Shown: piece by piece, positions 1-7,338 of the stretch
Layout of the letters: the number at the start of each line of letters is the position of its first letter
Position numbering within the stretch: the stretch's first letter is position 1
Source: Paraclostridium bifermentans
Lineage (GTDB): Bacteria > Bacillota > Clostridia > Peptostreptococcales > Peptostreptococcaceae
Direction of reading: 5' to 3'
Length of the DNA stretch: 64,000 nucleotides
Assembly (NCBI RefSeq): GCF_019916025.1
Contig: NZ_CP079737.1
Location: forward strand, 2,294,001-2,358,000
Position numbers and translations under genes: made by a program
The notes under the pieces: generated by a model
What the model saw: only the letters and a program-made list of their open reading frames with translations
Databases searched by the model: none
Told to the model about the DNA's origin: nothing

Positions 1-31
1 AAATAAAATTTCCTTTCATCAATATAAATAT

Positions 32-60
32 ATTATATTTTACCTAAAATATATAGTCAA
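32..60 (-). promoter_or_regulatory. Promoter reading off the left edge
   Basis: Read on the minus strand this is TTGACT, a 17-nt spacer, then TATAAT, a near-perfect housekeeping promoter. An AAAGGA ribosome-site-like stretch follows about 15 nt downstream. It probably drives a gene that begins just beyond the left edge, divergent from typA; that gene is not visible. Confidence 0.6.
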
Positions 61-192
61 CGATTACAAAACTCTAAAATTAGACAAAACAATTTTCAAT
101 TTAACAATTCCAATTTTTTTAAATTACATATATAGTAATATTATTTTGCAATTTAGGATAACCTTATCATTGTAAATACTCATTTTTTTAGT

Positions 193-221
193 TTTACAAT
201 TTCTTTTGTATATGGTATACT
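193..221 (+). promoter_or_regulatory. Predicted sigma-A promoter of typA
   Basis: TTTACA (193-198), 17-nt spacer, TATACT (216-221). The predicted start near 228 gives a leader of about 30 nt that contains the ribosome site. Confidence 0.55.
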
Positions 222-259
222 TAATCAGTTATTTAATATCGGAAGGAGAGTTTTTGACA

Positions 260-2086
260 ATGACAAACAAAAACAAAATAATAAACATAGCAGTTATCGC
301 CCATGTCGATGCTGGTAAATCAACATTAGTTGATGCCTTCTTATCTCAATCAGGAGTTTTCAGAGATAACGAAGTTGTAAAAGATTGCGTAATGGACAGT
401 AACGATCTAGAAAAAGAAAGAGGTATAACAATATACTCTAAAAACTGTGCTATAAACTATAACGGTTACAAAATAAATATAGTAGATACTCCAGGACATA
501 GTGACTTCTCTTCTGAAGTTGAGCGTGTTATAAAAACTGTTGATACAGTTGTATTACTAGTAGATGCTAGTGAGGGGCCAATGCCTCAAACTAGATTCGT
601 TTTACAAAAATCATTAGAGTTAGGTTTAAGACCTATATTATTCATAAATAAAATAGACAAAAGTGATCAAAGAGCAGAAGAAGTAGTAGACGAAGTATTT
701 GACTTATTCGTGGACTTAAATGCAAATGATGAGCAATGTGAATTCCCTATAATATACGGAGTAGCTAAGCAAGGTATAGCTAAATTAGAAATGGATGATG
801 ATAGTACTGATCTTTCTCCATTATTTGAAACAGTAATAAACCATGTTTCTGCTTACCCTGATTATGACGCTGAAGATTTACAACTTCAAGTATCAGCTCT
901 TGCATATGATGATTATGTAGGTAGACTTGGTATAGGTAGAGTCTACAAAGGAACTGTTAAAAACGGTTCTCAAGTTTCTATCTGTAAAGCTGATGGAACT
1001 GTTGCTAGAGGAAAAATATCTAAACTTACAGTTTACGAAGGCTTAGTTCAAGTTGAAAAAGACGAAGTAGGTTCAGGTGAAATAGTTGTTGTAGCTGGTA
1101 TGCCAGATATATCTATAGGTGAAACTATATGTAATCCGGATGCTCCAAAACCTATGGAAATGATACACATAGAAGAGCCAACATTATCTATGAACTTCTT
1201 AGTTAATGATTCTCCATTCTGTGGTAAGAGTGGTAAGTTCGTTACAACTAGACATATAAAGGATAGATTAGATAAAGAATTAGAAGTTAACGTTGGGCTT
1301 AAAGTTGAGCCAATGGATACTAGTGACGGATATAGAGTATCTGGACGTGGAGAGCTTCATTTATCTATATTACTTGAAAATATGAGACGTGAAGGATATG
1401 AAATAGGTGTATCTAAGCCAGAAGTTTTACTTCATAAAGAAGATGGTAAGCTAATGGAACCAATGGAAAAAGTTATAGTTAACTGTCCAGAAACTTACTC
1501 AGGAACTGTTATAAATAAATTAAACTTAAGAAAAGCTATGATGGAAGCTATGGAAATAGAAGGGGATTATGTTAAAATAACATTTATAGCTCCTACTAGA
1601 GGTCTTCTAGGTTATAGAAGTGAGTTTATAAATGATACTCGTGGAGAAGGAACTATAGTTAGATCATTTGAAAGATACGAAGAACATAAAGGTGCTATAC
1701 CAGGAAGAACTAATGGAGTTTTAGTTGCTCACGGACCTGGAACTACTATGGCTTATTCTTTAGCTGCTTTAAGTGAAAGAGCTCAAATGTTCGTTGATCC
1801 AGGTGTTGATGTTTACGAAGGTATGATAATAGGTATGAACTCAAGAAAAGACGATATGGTTGTTAATGCATGTAAAAACAAAAAGTTAACTAACGTTCGT
1901 TCTTCTGGTACTGACGATGCTGTTAAGTTAAACCCTGCTAAACATTTCACTTTAGAAGAAGCTTTAGAATTTATAGGTGATGATGAGTTAGTTGAAATAA
2001 CTCCAGATGCTATAAGATTAAGAAAAAGATTCTTAAATGAAAATGAAAGATTAAGATATAATAAATCTAGACAAGCTAGTAAATAA
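260..2086 (+). CDS. typA: Ribosome-associated GTPase TypA/BipA
   Basis: TypA/BipA is a translational GTPase of the EF-G/LepA superfamily that binds the 70S ribosome and supports assembly and growth under stress. The protein has 608 residues, the usual family length. It opens with the G1 motif AHVDAGKST (residues 14-22), followed by the switch-region DTPGHSDF and the G4 motif NKID. The C-terminal half carries the EF-G-like domains and the TypA-specific tail. An ATG at 260 sits 11 nt after AGGAG (244-248). An in-frame TTG at 254 has a 5-nt spacing and is an alternative start adding two residues. The longer frame back to 206 runs through the promoter and is unlikely. It is transcribed alone and ends at a terminator shared with the convergent RNase J gene. 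Confidence 0.95.
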   Translation: MTNKNKIINIAVIAHVDAGKSTLVDAFLSQSGVFRDNEVVKDCVMDSNDLEKERGITIYSKNCAINYNGYKINIVDTPGHSDFSSEVERVIKTVDTVVLLVDASEGPMPQTRFVLQKSLELGLRPILFINKIDKSDQRAEEVVDEVFDLFVDLNANDEQCEFPIIYGVAKQGIAKLEMDDDSTDLSPLFETVINHVSAYPDYDAEDLQLQVSALAYDDYVGRLGIGRVYKGTVKNGSQVSICKADGTVARGKISKLTVYEGLVQVEKDEVGSGEIVVVAGMPDISIGETICNPDAPKPMEMIHIEEPTLSMNFLVNDSPFCGKSGKFVTTRHIKDRLDKELEVNVGLKVEPMDTSDGYRVSGRGELHLSILLENMRREGYEIGVSKPEVLLHKEDGKLMEPMEKVIVNCPETYSGTVINKLNLRKAMMEAMEIEGDYVKITFIAPTRGLLGYRSEFINDTRGEGTIVRSFERYEEHKGAIPGRTNGVLVAHGPGTTMAYSLAALSERAQMFVDPGVDVYEGMIIGMNSRKDDMVVNACKNKKLTNVRSSGTDDAVKLNPAKHFTLEEALEFIGDDELVEITPDAIRLRKRFLNENERLRYNKSRQASK

Positions 2087-2092
2087 TTAATA

Positions 2093-2124
2093 AAAAAGGA
2101 GCTGTATCTTAACAGCTCCTTTTA
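2093..2124. terminator. Bidirectional terminator typA / rnj
   Basis: A 13-bp stem (2093-2105 with 2112-2124) and a 6-nt loop, flanked by A-rich and T-rich runs, so it can end transcripts from both sides. Confidence 0.85.
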
Positions 2125-2126
2125 TT

Positions 2127-3806
2127 TTATACTTCTACAATTATCGGGAATATACTAGTTCCTCTCTTTAATTTGATATACAGATGTCTATCAACAGCTT
2201 TTTTCACTCGAGATTTCATTACACTCCACTCTAATACATCATTTTCTAAGCATTTTTCAACTTCATTTAATACAATAGCTTTTACATCATCTATTAAATC
2301 TGTAGCTTCTCTTGCATATATAAATCCTCTAGTTATTATATCTGGACCTGCTACTATAGACTTACTTTCTTTATCTATACCTATAACAATTGTCATCATC
2401 CCATTTTCTGCTAAATATTTTCTATCCCTTAAAACGATATTCCCTACATCTCCAACTCCTATACCATCTACATATACAGTCCCTACTCTTACCTTTCCAT
2501 TTTTTTTAGCAACTTTCTTATTTAGTTCAAGAACTTCTCCGTTATCTAAAATAAATATGTTTTCTTTTTTCATACCTAATTTAGCTGCTAAATTTTTATG
2601 ATGTACTAAATGTCTATACTCTCCATGCACCGGCATAAAAAACTTTGGATGAACTAATGTATGTATAAGTTTCAATTCTTCTTGATATGCATGCCCTGAA
2701 ACATGTACAGCCTCTAAATCTTTGTATATTACCTCCGCTCCTTTTCTATATAACTGGTTTATAACTTTTGAAATAAGTTTATCATTCCCAGGTATAGGTG
2801 AAGCTGATATTATAAATAAGTCATTATTTTTTATTTTTATTTTTTTATGTGTATCAAAAGCTATTCTAGCAAGTCCTGCCATAGCTTCTCCTTGACTTCC
2901 TGTAGTTATTATAGTTATTTCATCATTATTATAATTTTCCATTTCATCAATACTTATCTTATAACCATCAGGTATATTTAAATATCCAAGCTCTATAGCA
3001 ACAGCTGATACATTCTCCATACTACGCCCACTAAATACAACCTTTCTATTATTAGATACAGATGCATTAACAATCTGCTGCATTCTATGTATATTAGATG
3101 CAAATGTCGCAACTATTATCCTTCCTATTCTACTATTAAAGATTCTATCTAATGTTTCTCCTATAGTTTTTTCAGATAACGAATGTCCTTTTCTTTCTAC
3201 ATTTGTGCTATCGGCTAGTAACAATAATACTCCTTTTTTACCTATCTTAGATATACTCTCTAAATCCATTCTTCTACCATCTATAGGAGTGTAATCAACT
3301 TTAAAATCTCCCGTGTGAAGTATTACTCCTATTGGTGAATTTATACAAATAGCACATGCATCTGCAATACTATGTGTTACACTTATAAATTCAATTTTAA
3401 AATATTCCAACTGAACTAACTGTTTATCTTCTACTGAATTTAAATCACATATATCTAATATATTATGTTCTCTTAACTTATTTTCAATTAGGCCTATAGT
3501 TAATTTAGTTCCGTATACAGGCATATTTATTTGCTTTAATATGTATGGAATAGCCCCAATATGATCTTCATGCCCATGGGTAACAAACATACCTTTAACC
3601 TTATCTTTATTTTCTATTAAATAAGATATATCAGGAATTAATAAATCTACACCATACATATCTTCATCTGGAAATGATAAACCTCCATCTATAATAATTA
3701 TTTCATTTTTATACTCTATCGCTGTTATATTTTTCCCTATTTCTCCGAGTCCACCTAATGGAATAACTTTTAGTTTGTCTATATTTGATTTGATTGAACC
3801 TTCCAT
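2127..3806 (-). CDS. rnj: Ribonuclease J (metallo-beta-lactamase RNase)
   Basis: RNase J is the 5'-to-3' exonuclease and endonuclease central to mRNA turnover and rRNA maturation in Firmicutes. The protein has 559 residues, typical for RNase J1/J2. It shows the zinc-ligand motif THGHEDH (residues 76-82), a third histidine near 145, HTGDF (164-168), and the beta-CASP-region histidines in HVSGHA and HGEYRHL. These catalytic residues are intact, so it should be active. The start follows AGGTG at 8-nt spacing. The gene is monocistronic and convergent with typA. Whether it corresponds to J1 or J2 cannot be decided from one copy. Confidence 0.93.
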   Translation of the reverse strand: MEGSIKSNIDKLKVIPLGGLGEIGKNITAIEYKNEIIIIDGGLSFPDEDMYGVDLLIPDISYLIENKDKVKGMFVTHGHEDHIGAIPYILKQINMPVYGTKLTIGLIENKLREHNILDICDLNSVEDKQLVQLEYFKIEFISVTHSIADACAICINSPIGVILHTGDFKVDYTPIDGRRMDLESISKIGKKGVLLLLADSTNVERKGHSLSEKTIGETLDRIFNSRIGRIIVATFASNIHRMQQIVNASVSNNRKVVFSGRSMENVSAVAIELGYLNIPDGYKISIDEMENYNNDEITIITTGSQGEAMAGLARIAFDTHKKIKIKNNDLFIISASPIPGNDKLISKVINQLYRKGAEVIYKDLEAVHVSGHAYQEELKLIHTLVHPKFFMPVHGEYRHLVHHKNLAAKLGMKKENIFILDNGEVLELNKKVAKKNGKVRVGTVYVDGIGVGDVGNIVLRDRKYLAENGMMTIVIGIDKESKSIVAGPDIITRGFIYAREATDLIDDVKAIVLNEVEKCLENDVLEWSVMKSRVKKAVDRHLYIKLKRGTSIFPIIVEV

Positions 3807-3928
3807 ATTTAAAACACCTCTCTAACTATTTCTTCTATTTACATTTATTATGCATATTTTTCACATCTATTAGTCTCTTCTTTTATAAATATTGTGATAC
3901 TATTTATAATTTATTTAATTTAAAACTG

Positions 3929-3957
3929 TTGACAGAGTTATAACTTTATTGTATCAT
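3929..3957 (+). promoter_or_regulatory. Promoter of rubrerythrin
   Basis: TTGACA (3929-3934), 17-nt spacer, TATCAT (3952-3957): perfect -35 and one mismatch in the -10. Confidence 0.75.
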
Positions 3958-3972
3958 TGATTTATAGATAAT

Positions 3973-3991
3973 AATAGTAATGATTACTATT
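3973..3991. promoter_or_regulatory. Candidate PerR box
   Basis: AATAGTAATGATTACTATT is a perfect 9-1-9 inverted repeat. Its core TAATnATTA matches the middle of the Bacillus PerR box (TTATAATnATTATAA). It lies just after the -10 and before the ribosome site, where a bound repressor would block initiation. A PerR-type gene lies immediately downstream of rubrerythrin. Confidence 0.6.
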
Positions 3992-4015
3992 TTTAATTTT
4001 AAGGAGGAATATATA

Positions 4016-4561
4016 ATGAAAAAATTTGTTTGTACAGTATGTGGATATATACATGAGGGAGAAACTGCTCCAGAAATCTGTCCAGTTTGTAAAGTTGGAT
4101 CTGATAAGTTTAATGAAATGTCAGGAGAAATGGTTTGGGCTGACGAACATAGAATAGGTGTTGCTCAAGGCATAGATGCTGAAATAGTTGAAGGTTTAAG
4201 AGCTAACTTCGTTGGAGAATGTACAGAAGTTGGTATGTATTTAGCTATGAGCCGTCAAGCTGATAGAGAAGGTTTCCCAGAGGTTGCTGAAGCTTATAAA
4301 AGAATAGCATTTGAAGAAGCTGAGCATGCAGCTAAATTCGCTGAATTATTAGGAGAAGTTGTTGTTGCTGATACTCAAGCCAACTTAAAAGCTAGAGTTG
4401 AAGCTGAATACGGTGCAACTGAAGGAAAATTAAAAATAGCTAAAAGAGCTAAAGAGTTAGGACTTGATGCTATACATGATACAGTTCATGAAATGTGTAA
4501 AGATGAAGCTAGACATGGTAAAGCATTCTTAGGCCTACTAGAAAGACACTTTACTAAATAA
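4016..4561 (+). CDS. Reverse rubrerythrin (rubredoxin domain first)
   Basis: This is a non-haem iron protein that reduces hydrogen peroxide (and oxygen, in the reverse type) in anaerobes, using NADH through a partner reductase. The 181-residue protein has an N-terminal rubredoxin-like domain with CxxC pairs at C6/C9 and C22/C25. A ferritin-like diiron domain follows, with Glu/His-rich helices including FEEAEH and DEARH. This order is the reverse of classical rubrerythrin and matches the clostridial oxygen-responsive form. The start at 4016 follows AAGGAGG (4001-4007); the longer frame from 3980 would begin inside the operator. A strong promoter and a PerR-like palindrome precede it, and perR follows. 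Confidence 0.93.
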   Translation: MKKFVCTVCGYIHEGETAPEICPVCKVGSDKFNEMSGEMVWADEHRIGVAQGIDAEIVEGLRANFVGECTEVGMYLAMSRQADREGFPEVAEAYKRIAFEEAEHAAKFAELLGEVVVADTQANLKARVEAEYGATEGKLKIAKRAKELGLDAIHDTVHEMCKDEARHGKAFLGLLERHFTK

Positions 4562-4594
4562 TATTTTATTGCCATTTCTCAATTCACATAATCC

Positions 4595-4628
4595 TAGAGT
4601 AGCTTATTTATTAGGCTACTCTATTTTA
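4595..4628 (+). terminator. Terminator of rubrerythrin
   Basis: Perfect 9-bp stem TAGAGTAGC / GCTACTCTA with an 11-nt loop and a following T-rich tract. Confidence 0.75.
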
Positions 4629-4651
4629 TTATTTTTAATTTTAGTTTATAA

Positions 4652-4666
4652 TATAATTTGATTATA
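4652..4666. promoter_or_regulatory. Possible autoregulatory operator of perR
   Basis: TATAAT-TTG-ATTATA is a 6-3-6 dyad about 55 nt upstream of the perR start. It resembles a degenerate Per box or simply an AT-rich -10 region, so chance is hard to exclude in this base composition. Confidence 0.3.
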
Positions 4667-4720
4667 AATTAACTCTTTAGGGTATATTTATGATAAAAAC
4701 AATGATAAGCAGGTGGTATT

Positions 4721-5092
4721 TTGAAATTTTCAAAACAAAGAGAACTTATACTAAACGCCGTTAAGGACAACACGGTTCACCCTACTGCAGATTTTATATA
4801 TGATTATCTAAAAAAGGATAATCCAAACTTAAGTTTAGGTACCGTTTATAGAAACTTATCTCAACTTGTAAATCACGGTTATATTCAAAAAGTTAGTATG
4901 CCTGGTCTTCCAGATCGATTTGATGCTAACGTAATAGAACACAATCATATGATTTGCGACGTTTGTGGAAACATACAAGACATTCATTCAGATATATTAA
5001 AGAATATTCCTTCAGCTATTTCTAACGAACTCGATATAGAAATTACATCTTGTACTGTTATACTTCATGGTATTTGTAAAAATTGTAAATAA
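4721..5092 (+). CDS. perR: Fur-family peroxide regulator, PerR type
   Basis: This is a metal-dependent repressor that senses peroxide by metal-catalysed histidine oxidation and controls peroxide-defence genes. The 123-residue protein has an N-terminal winged helix (SLGTVYRNL as recognition helix), then RFDANVIEHNH, which matches the Asp/His metal site of Bacillus PerR. Two structural-zinc pairs follow, CDVC and CKNC. It is slightly shorter than typical PerR (about 140) but complete at both ends. The start is a TTG at 4721, four bases after AGGTGG; no ATG fits. Fur or Zur cannot be fully excluded, but the metal-site pattern, rubrerythrin neighbour and upstream box favour PerR. Confidence 0.82.
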   Translation: MKFSKQRELILNAVKDNTVHPTADFIYDYLKKDNPNLSLGTVYRNLSQLVNHGYIQKVSMPGLPDRFDANVIEHNHMICDVCGNIQDIHSDILKNIPSAISNELDIEITSCTVILHGICKNCK

Positions 5093-5100
5093 GATTTTAT

Positions 5101-5134
5101 AATAATAGGCACTGTATAGTGCCTTATTATATTT
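5101..5134 (+). terminator. Terminator of perR
   Basis: Stem built on AGGCACT / AGTGCCT, extended by AT pairs with one bulge, with a 4-nt loop and then a T-rich run. Confidence 0.75.
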
Positions 5135-5212
5135 TACAATCCAATCATTTTATTATATAATGAATTATCGTAGTTTTTATAAATATATTTATATATATAT
5201 AAGGAGGTTTTT

Positions 5213-6067
5213 ATGGGTATTAAAATAATTACAGATAGTACATCTTACATACCTGCTGAATACATAGAAAAATTTGATATAAAGGTAGTCTCTCTTAATG
5301 TTTTTATGGATAATGAAAGTTTCCGTGAGTTGGACTTAGATAATAAAACTTTCTATACTAAAATGGATGCTTTATCTGAGATACCTAAATCATCTCAACC
5401 CGTTCCAGATGAAATGTTAAATGTATTTAAAAGTATAGTGGAAAATGGTGATTCTATTTTAGGAATTTTTCTATCTTCAAATATGAGTGGTACATATTCT
5501 AGTGCTAACCTAATAAAAAATATGATTTTAGAAGACTACCCTAATGCAGATATTAATATAATAGATTCAAAGACAAACTGTATGCAAATGGGATTTGCAG
5601 CTATCGAAGCTGCGCGTTTAGCAATTGATGGTAAATCTATGGATGAAGTTATAGATAGAACAAATAAAGTTTTATCTAATAGTAAATTTATATTCTCTCC
5701 TGATACTCTAGATTATTTAAAAAAAGGAGGCAGAATAGGAAGTGCTTCTGCTCTTTTAGGTTCTATATTGCAAATAAAGCCTATTTTAACAGTTACAGAT
5801 GGTACCACTTCTGTATTTACAAAAGTGAGAACCAGAAAAAAAGCTATAGATAAGTTAGTATCTACATTTTTTGAAGAAATTGATAATAAAGGTCTTGGAG
5901 ATGTGATAGTCCACCATATAAATTGTGAAGAAGAAGGTCTTCAACTTGCTAGTTATTTAGAAAAAAAATTAAATACTACAGTTAAAATACAATCAATAGG
6001 TCCTGTAATAGGTCTTCATGTTGGTCCTGGAAGTATTGGTATAGCTTTTTATACAAATATAGACTAA
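5213..6067 (+). CDS. DegV family fatty-acid-binding protein
   Basis: DegV/FakB proteins bind a fatty acid and present it to the kinase FakA for phosphorylation and phospholipid synthesis. The 284-residue protein has the usual length, the N-terminal ITDSTSYIP motif and the central DTLDYLKKGGRIG signature, and ends with the HVGPGSIGIAF motif. The start follows AAGGAGG. It stands alone between terminators. A second, divergent DegV lies at 9508-10353; firmicutes often carry several with different acyl-chain preferences. The ligand cannot be read from sequence. Confidence 0.9.
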   Translation: MGIKIITDSTSYIPAEYIEKFDIKVVSLNVFMDNESFRELDLDNKTFYTKMDALSEIPKSSQPVPDEMLNVFKSIVENGDSILGIFLSSNMSGTYSSANLIKNMILEDYPNADINIIDSKTNCMQMGFAAIEAARLAIDGKSMDEVIDRTNKVLSNSKFIFSPDTLDYLKKGGRIGSASALLGSILQIKPILTVTDGTTSVFTKVRTRKKAIDKLVSTFFEEIDNKGLGDVIVHHINCEEEGLQLASYLEKKLNTTVKIQSIGPVIGLHVGPGSIGIAFYTNID

Positions 6068-6072
6068 AAAAT

Positions 6073-6104
6073 AAAAGCCCTAGGAAAATTTCTAAGGCTT
6101 TTTA
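6073..6104. terminator. Terminator shared by degV and the 32-aa ORF
   Basis: AAAAGCC...GGCTTTT hairpin with A- and T-rich flanks, usable from either strand. Confidence 0.7.
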
Positions 6105-6119
6105 TATATTATCTTTCTA

Positions 6120-6218
6120 TTATATACTGTCATCAACTACATTTTCAGATATATATGCAGCAACATATAATCCGTACATTAATACTAATAAAACTGCAGT
6201 TATTAAAACTATAGTCAT
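6120..6218 (-). CDS. Small membrane protein, 32 aa
   Basis: An ORF too short for most gene callers. It runs from ATG at 6218 to TAA at 6120 and encodes a peptide beginning MTIVLITAVLLVLMYG. One hydrophobic helix spans about residues 2-22, followed by a short polar, acidic tail (SENVVDD). A GAAGG/GAGAGG purine-rich stretch precedes the start, with somewhat unusual spacing. It ends close to a bidirectional terminator and lies 240 nt downstream of the DtxR-family gene on the same strand. I do not recognise the family; its size and topology resemble small subunits or regulators of membrane complexes. The function is unknown. Confidence 0.55.
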   Translation of the reverse strand: MTIVLITAVLLVLMYGLYVAAYISENVVDDSI

Positions 6219-6458
6219 ATCCTCTCACTTCCTTCTTAACTCTAATTGTAGTTTTTCAATGTGAAATCTATATGATTTTGATATGTTTTTTGAATTAATT
6301 ATTTTTCCTAAATTAAAACTACATATTATTCATTTGAATTTTATACATATAATTATTATTTACCTTATATATGTTATATCATTAATTAAGATTTTCACAG
6401 TTACATTATTGTAATATTTTTCTATTTTACAAATTTAAGCTAATATATGTAATGTTTT
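6219..6458. other. Intergenic, AT-rich leader region
   Basis: 240 nt between the DtxR-family gene and the 32-aa ORF. No further ORF with a ribosome site and no strong hairpin was found. It must hold the promoter of the small ORF if that is transcribed alone, but no convincing -35/-10 pair was found. Confidence 0.4.
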
Positions 6459-6917
6459 TTATAAGTCTTGATATGCTTTTAACATTTCTAAAACCTCTTT
6501 ATTTTCTTGAAAAAAATCAATTAAATTATTTATTTTTACTAAAGTTTCTAAACTTATCGTATGTTCTATTTTTTCCGTTTCTTCATGCAAATATTCATCC
6601 AATCCAATTAATTTTAAAAATTTGTATATAGTATTATGTCTTTCTAAAAATTTTTTTCCCATGTCTTCCCCTAAATCACTCAAATTTATTGCTCCATAAA
6701 GTTCATGTGTTAATAAATTTTTTTCCTGTAATTTTCTTACCATATTGCTTACAGACGATGGTTTTATATTTAAAGCTTTTGATAAATCTTTTATTTTTAC
6801 GTTTTCATTTTCACTTTTCAATCTATAAATCATTTCAATATAATCTTCTTCATTAGGACTTAAACTATTATCTTTCATATATTCTTTAAATGTATAAAAC
6901 TCATTAAGATCCTTCAA
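6459..6917 (-). CDS. DtxR/MntR-family metal-dependent repressor
   Basis: This is a metal-dependent transcriptional repressor, probably iron-sensing given its position divergent from feoA-feoB. The 152-residue protein has a winged helix (KIKDLSKALNIKPSSVSNMVRKL) and a helical metal-binding/dimerisation domain with His/Glu residues (HEETEKIEH). It lacks the C-terminal SH3-like domain, as MntR does. The preferred start is the TTG at 6917, seven nt after AGGAGG. The ATG at 6944 lies upstream of that ribosome site and has none of its own. A 16-bp palindrome in the shared intergenic region is the likely operator. Iron or manganese specificity is inferred only from context. Confidence 0.85.
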   Translation of the reverse strand: MKDLNEFYTFKEYMKDNSLSPNEEDYIEMIYRLKSENENVKIKDLSKALNIKPSSVSNMVRKLQEKNLLTHELYGAINLSDLGEDMGKKFLERHNTIYKFLKLIGLDEYLHEETEKIEHTISLETLVKINNLIDFFQENKEVLEMLKAYQDL

Positions 6918-7029
6918 ACTTTCTCCTCCTAAATCTAATCTCATATCTACTATATTAGATTTTCATGTAATATATTCTAAATTAATGTAACATCCTCATA
7001 AAATTTTTCATAATATTTATTGTAAGAAA

Positions 7030-7045
7030 TTTAGCTTAAGCTAAA
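7030..7045. promoter_or_regulatory. Candidate DtxR-family operator for feoAB
   Basis: TTTAGCTTAAGCTAAA is a perfect 16-bp palindrome, nested in a longer interrupted dyad (GTAAGAAA 7022-7029 with TTTCTTAC 7050-7057). It lies 24 nt before the feoA ribosome site. The sequence resembles DtxR/MntR-type operators (TTAGGTTAxxCTAACCTAA) in half-site layout. Confidence 0.6.
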
Positions 7046-7080
7046 ATTTTTTCTTACTTTATTTAAATGGAGGTATTTTT

Positions 7081-7308
7081 ATGGTAAAGCTTACTGATGT
7101 AGATATTTGTAGCACCGTTAAGGTAGAAGGACTTTTATCAGAAGGTTACCTAAGAGAGCGAATGTTAGCGCTTGGTTTAACTAATGGTGCTTTAATAGAT
7201 GTCGTTAGACGTGGTCCTAAAGATAATTTAACTGTATATAATATACGAGGTGCTATGATTGCACTTAGGAAAGAAGAAGGTCAAAAAATTTTAGTTTCAT
7301 ATATATAA
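7081..7308 (+). CDS. feoA: Ferrous iron transport protein FeoA
   Basis: FeoA is a small cytoplasmic SH3-like protein that stimulates the FeoB iron permease. The 75-residue length and the pattern of an N-terminal strand, RERMLALGLTNG turn and C-terminal RGAMIALRKEE fit the family. The start follows GGAGG at 7-nt spacing. The gene sits 30 nt ahead of feoB and is presumably cotranscribed with it from the operator-controlled promoter. Confidence 0.92.
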   Translation: MVKLTDVDICSTVKVEGLLSEGYLRERMLALGLTNGALIDVVRRGPKDNLTVYNIRGAMIALRKEEGQKILVSYI

Positions 7309-7338
7309 CCTTAAATTAAAAGAAGGGGGGATAAAATT

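Noticed and set aside
206-259. N-terminal extension of typA by 18 residues
   Set aside because: It would start at a TTG inside the promoter region, upstream of the predicted transcript start, with no ribosome site; ATG 260 (or TTG 254) follows AGGAG.
7022-7057. Hairpin before feoA as a transcription terminator
   Set aside because: The T-rich stretch is inside the right arm, not after it, and no gene upstream on the plus strand needs terminating.
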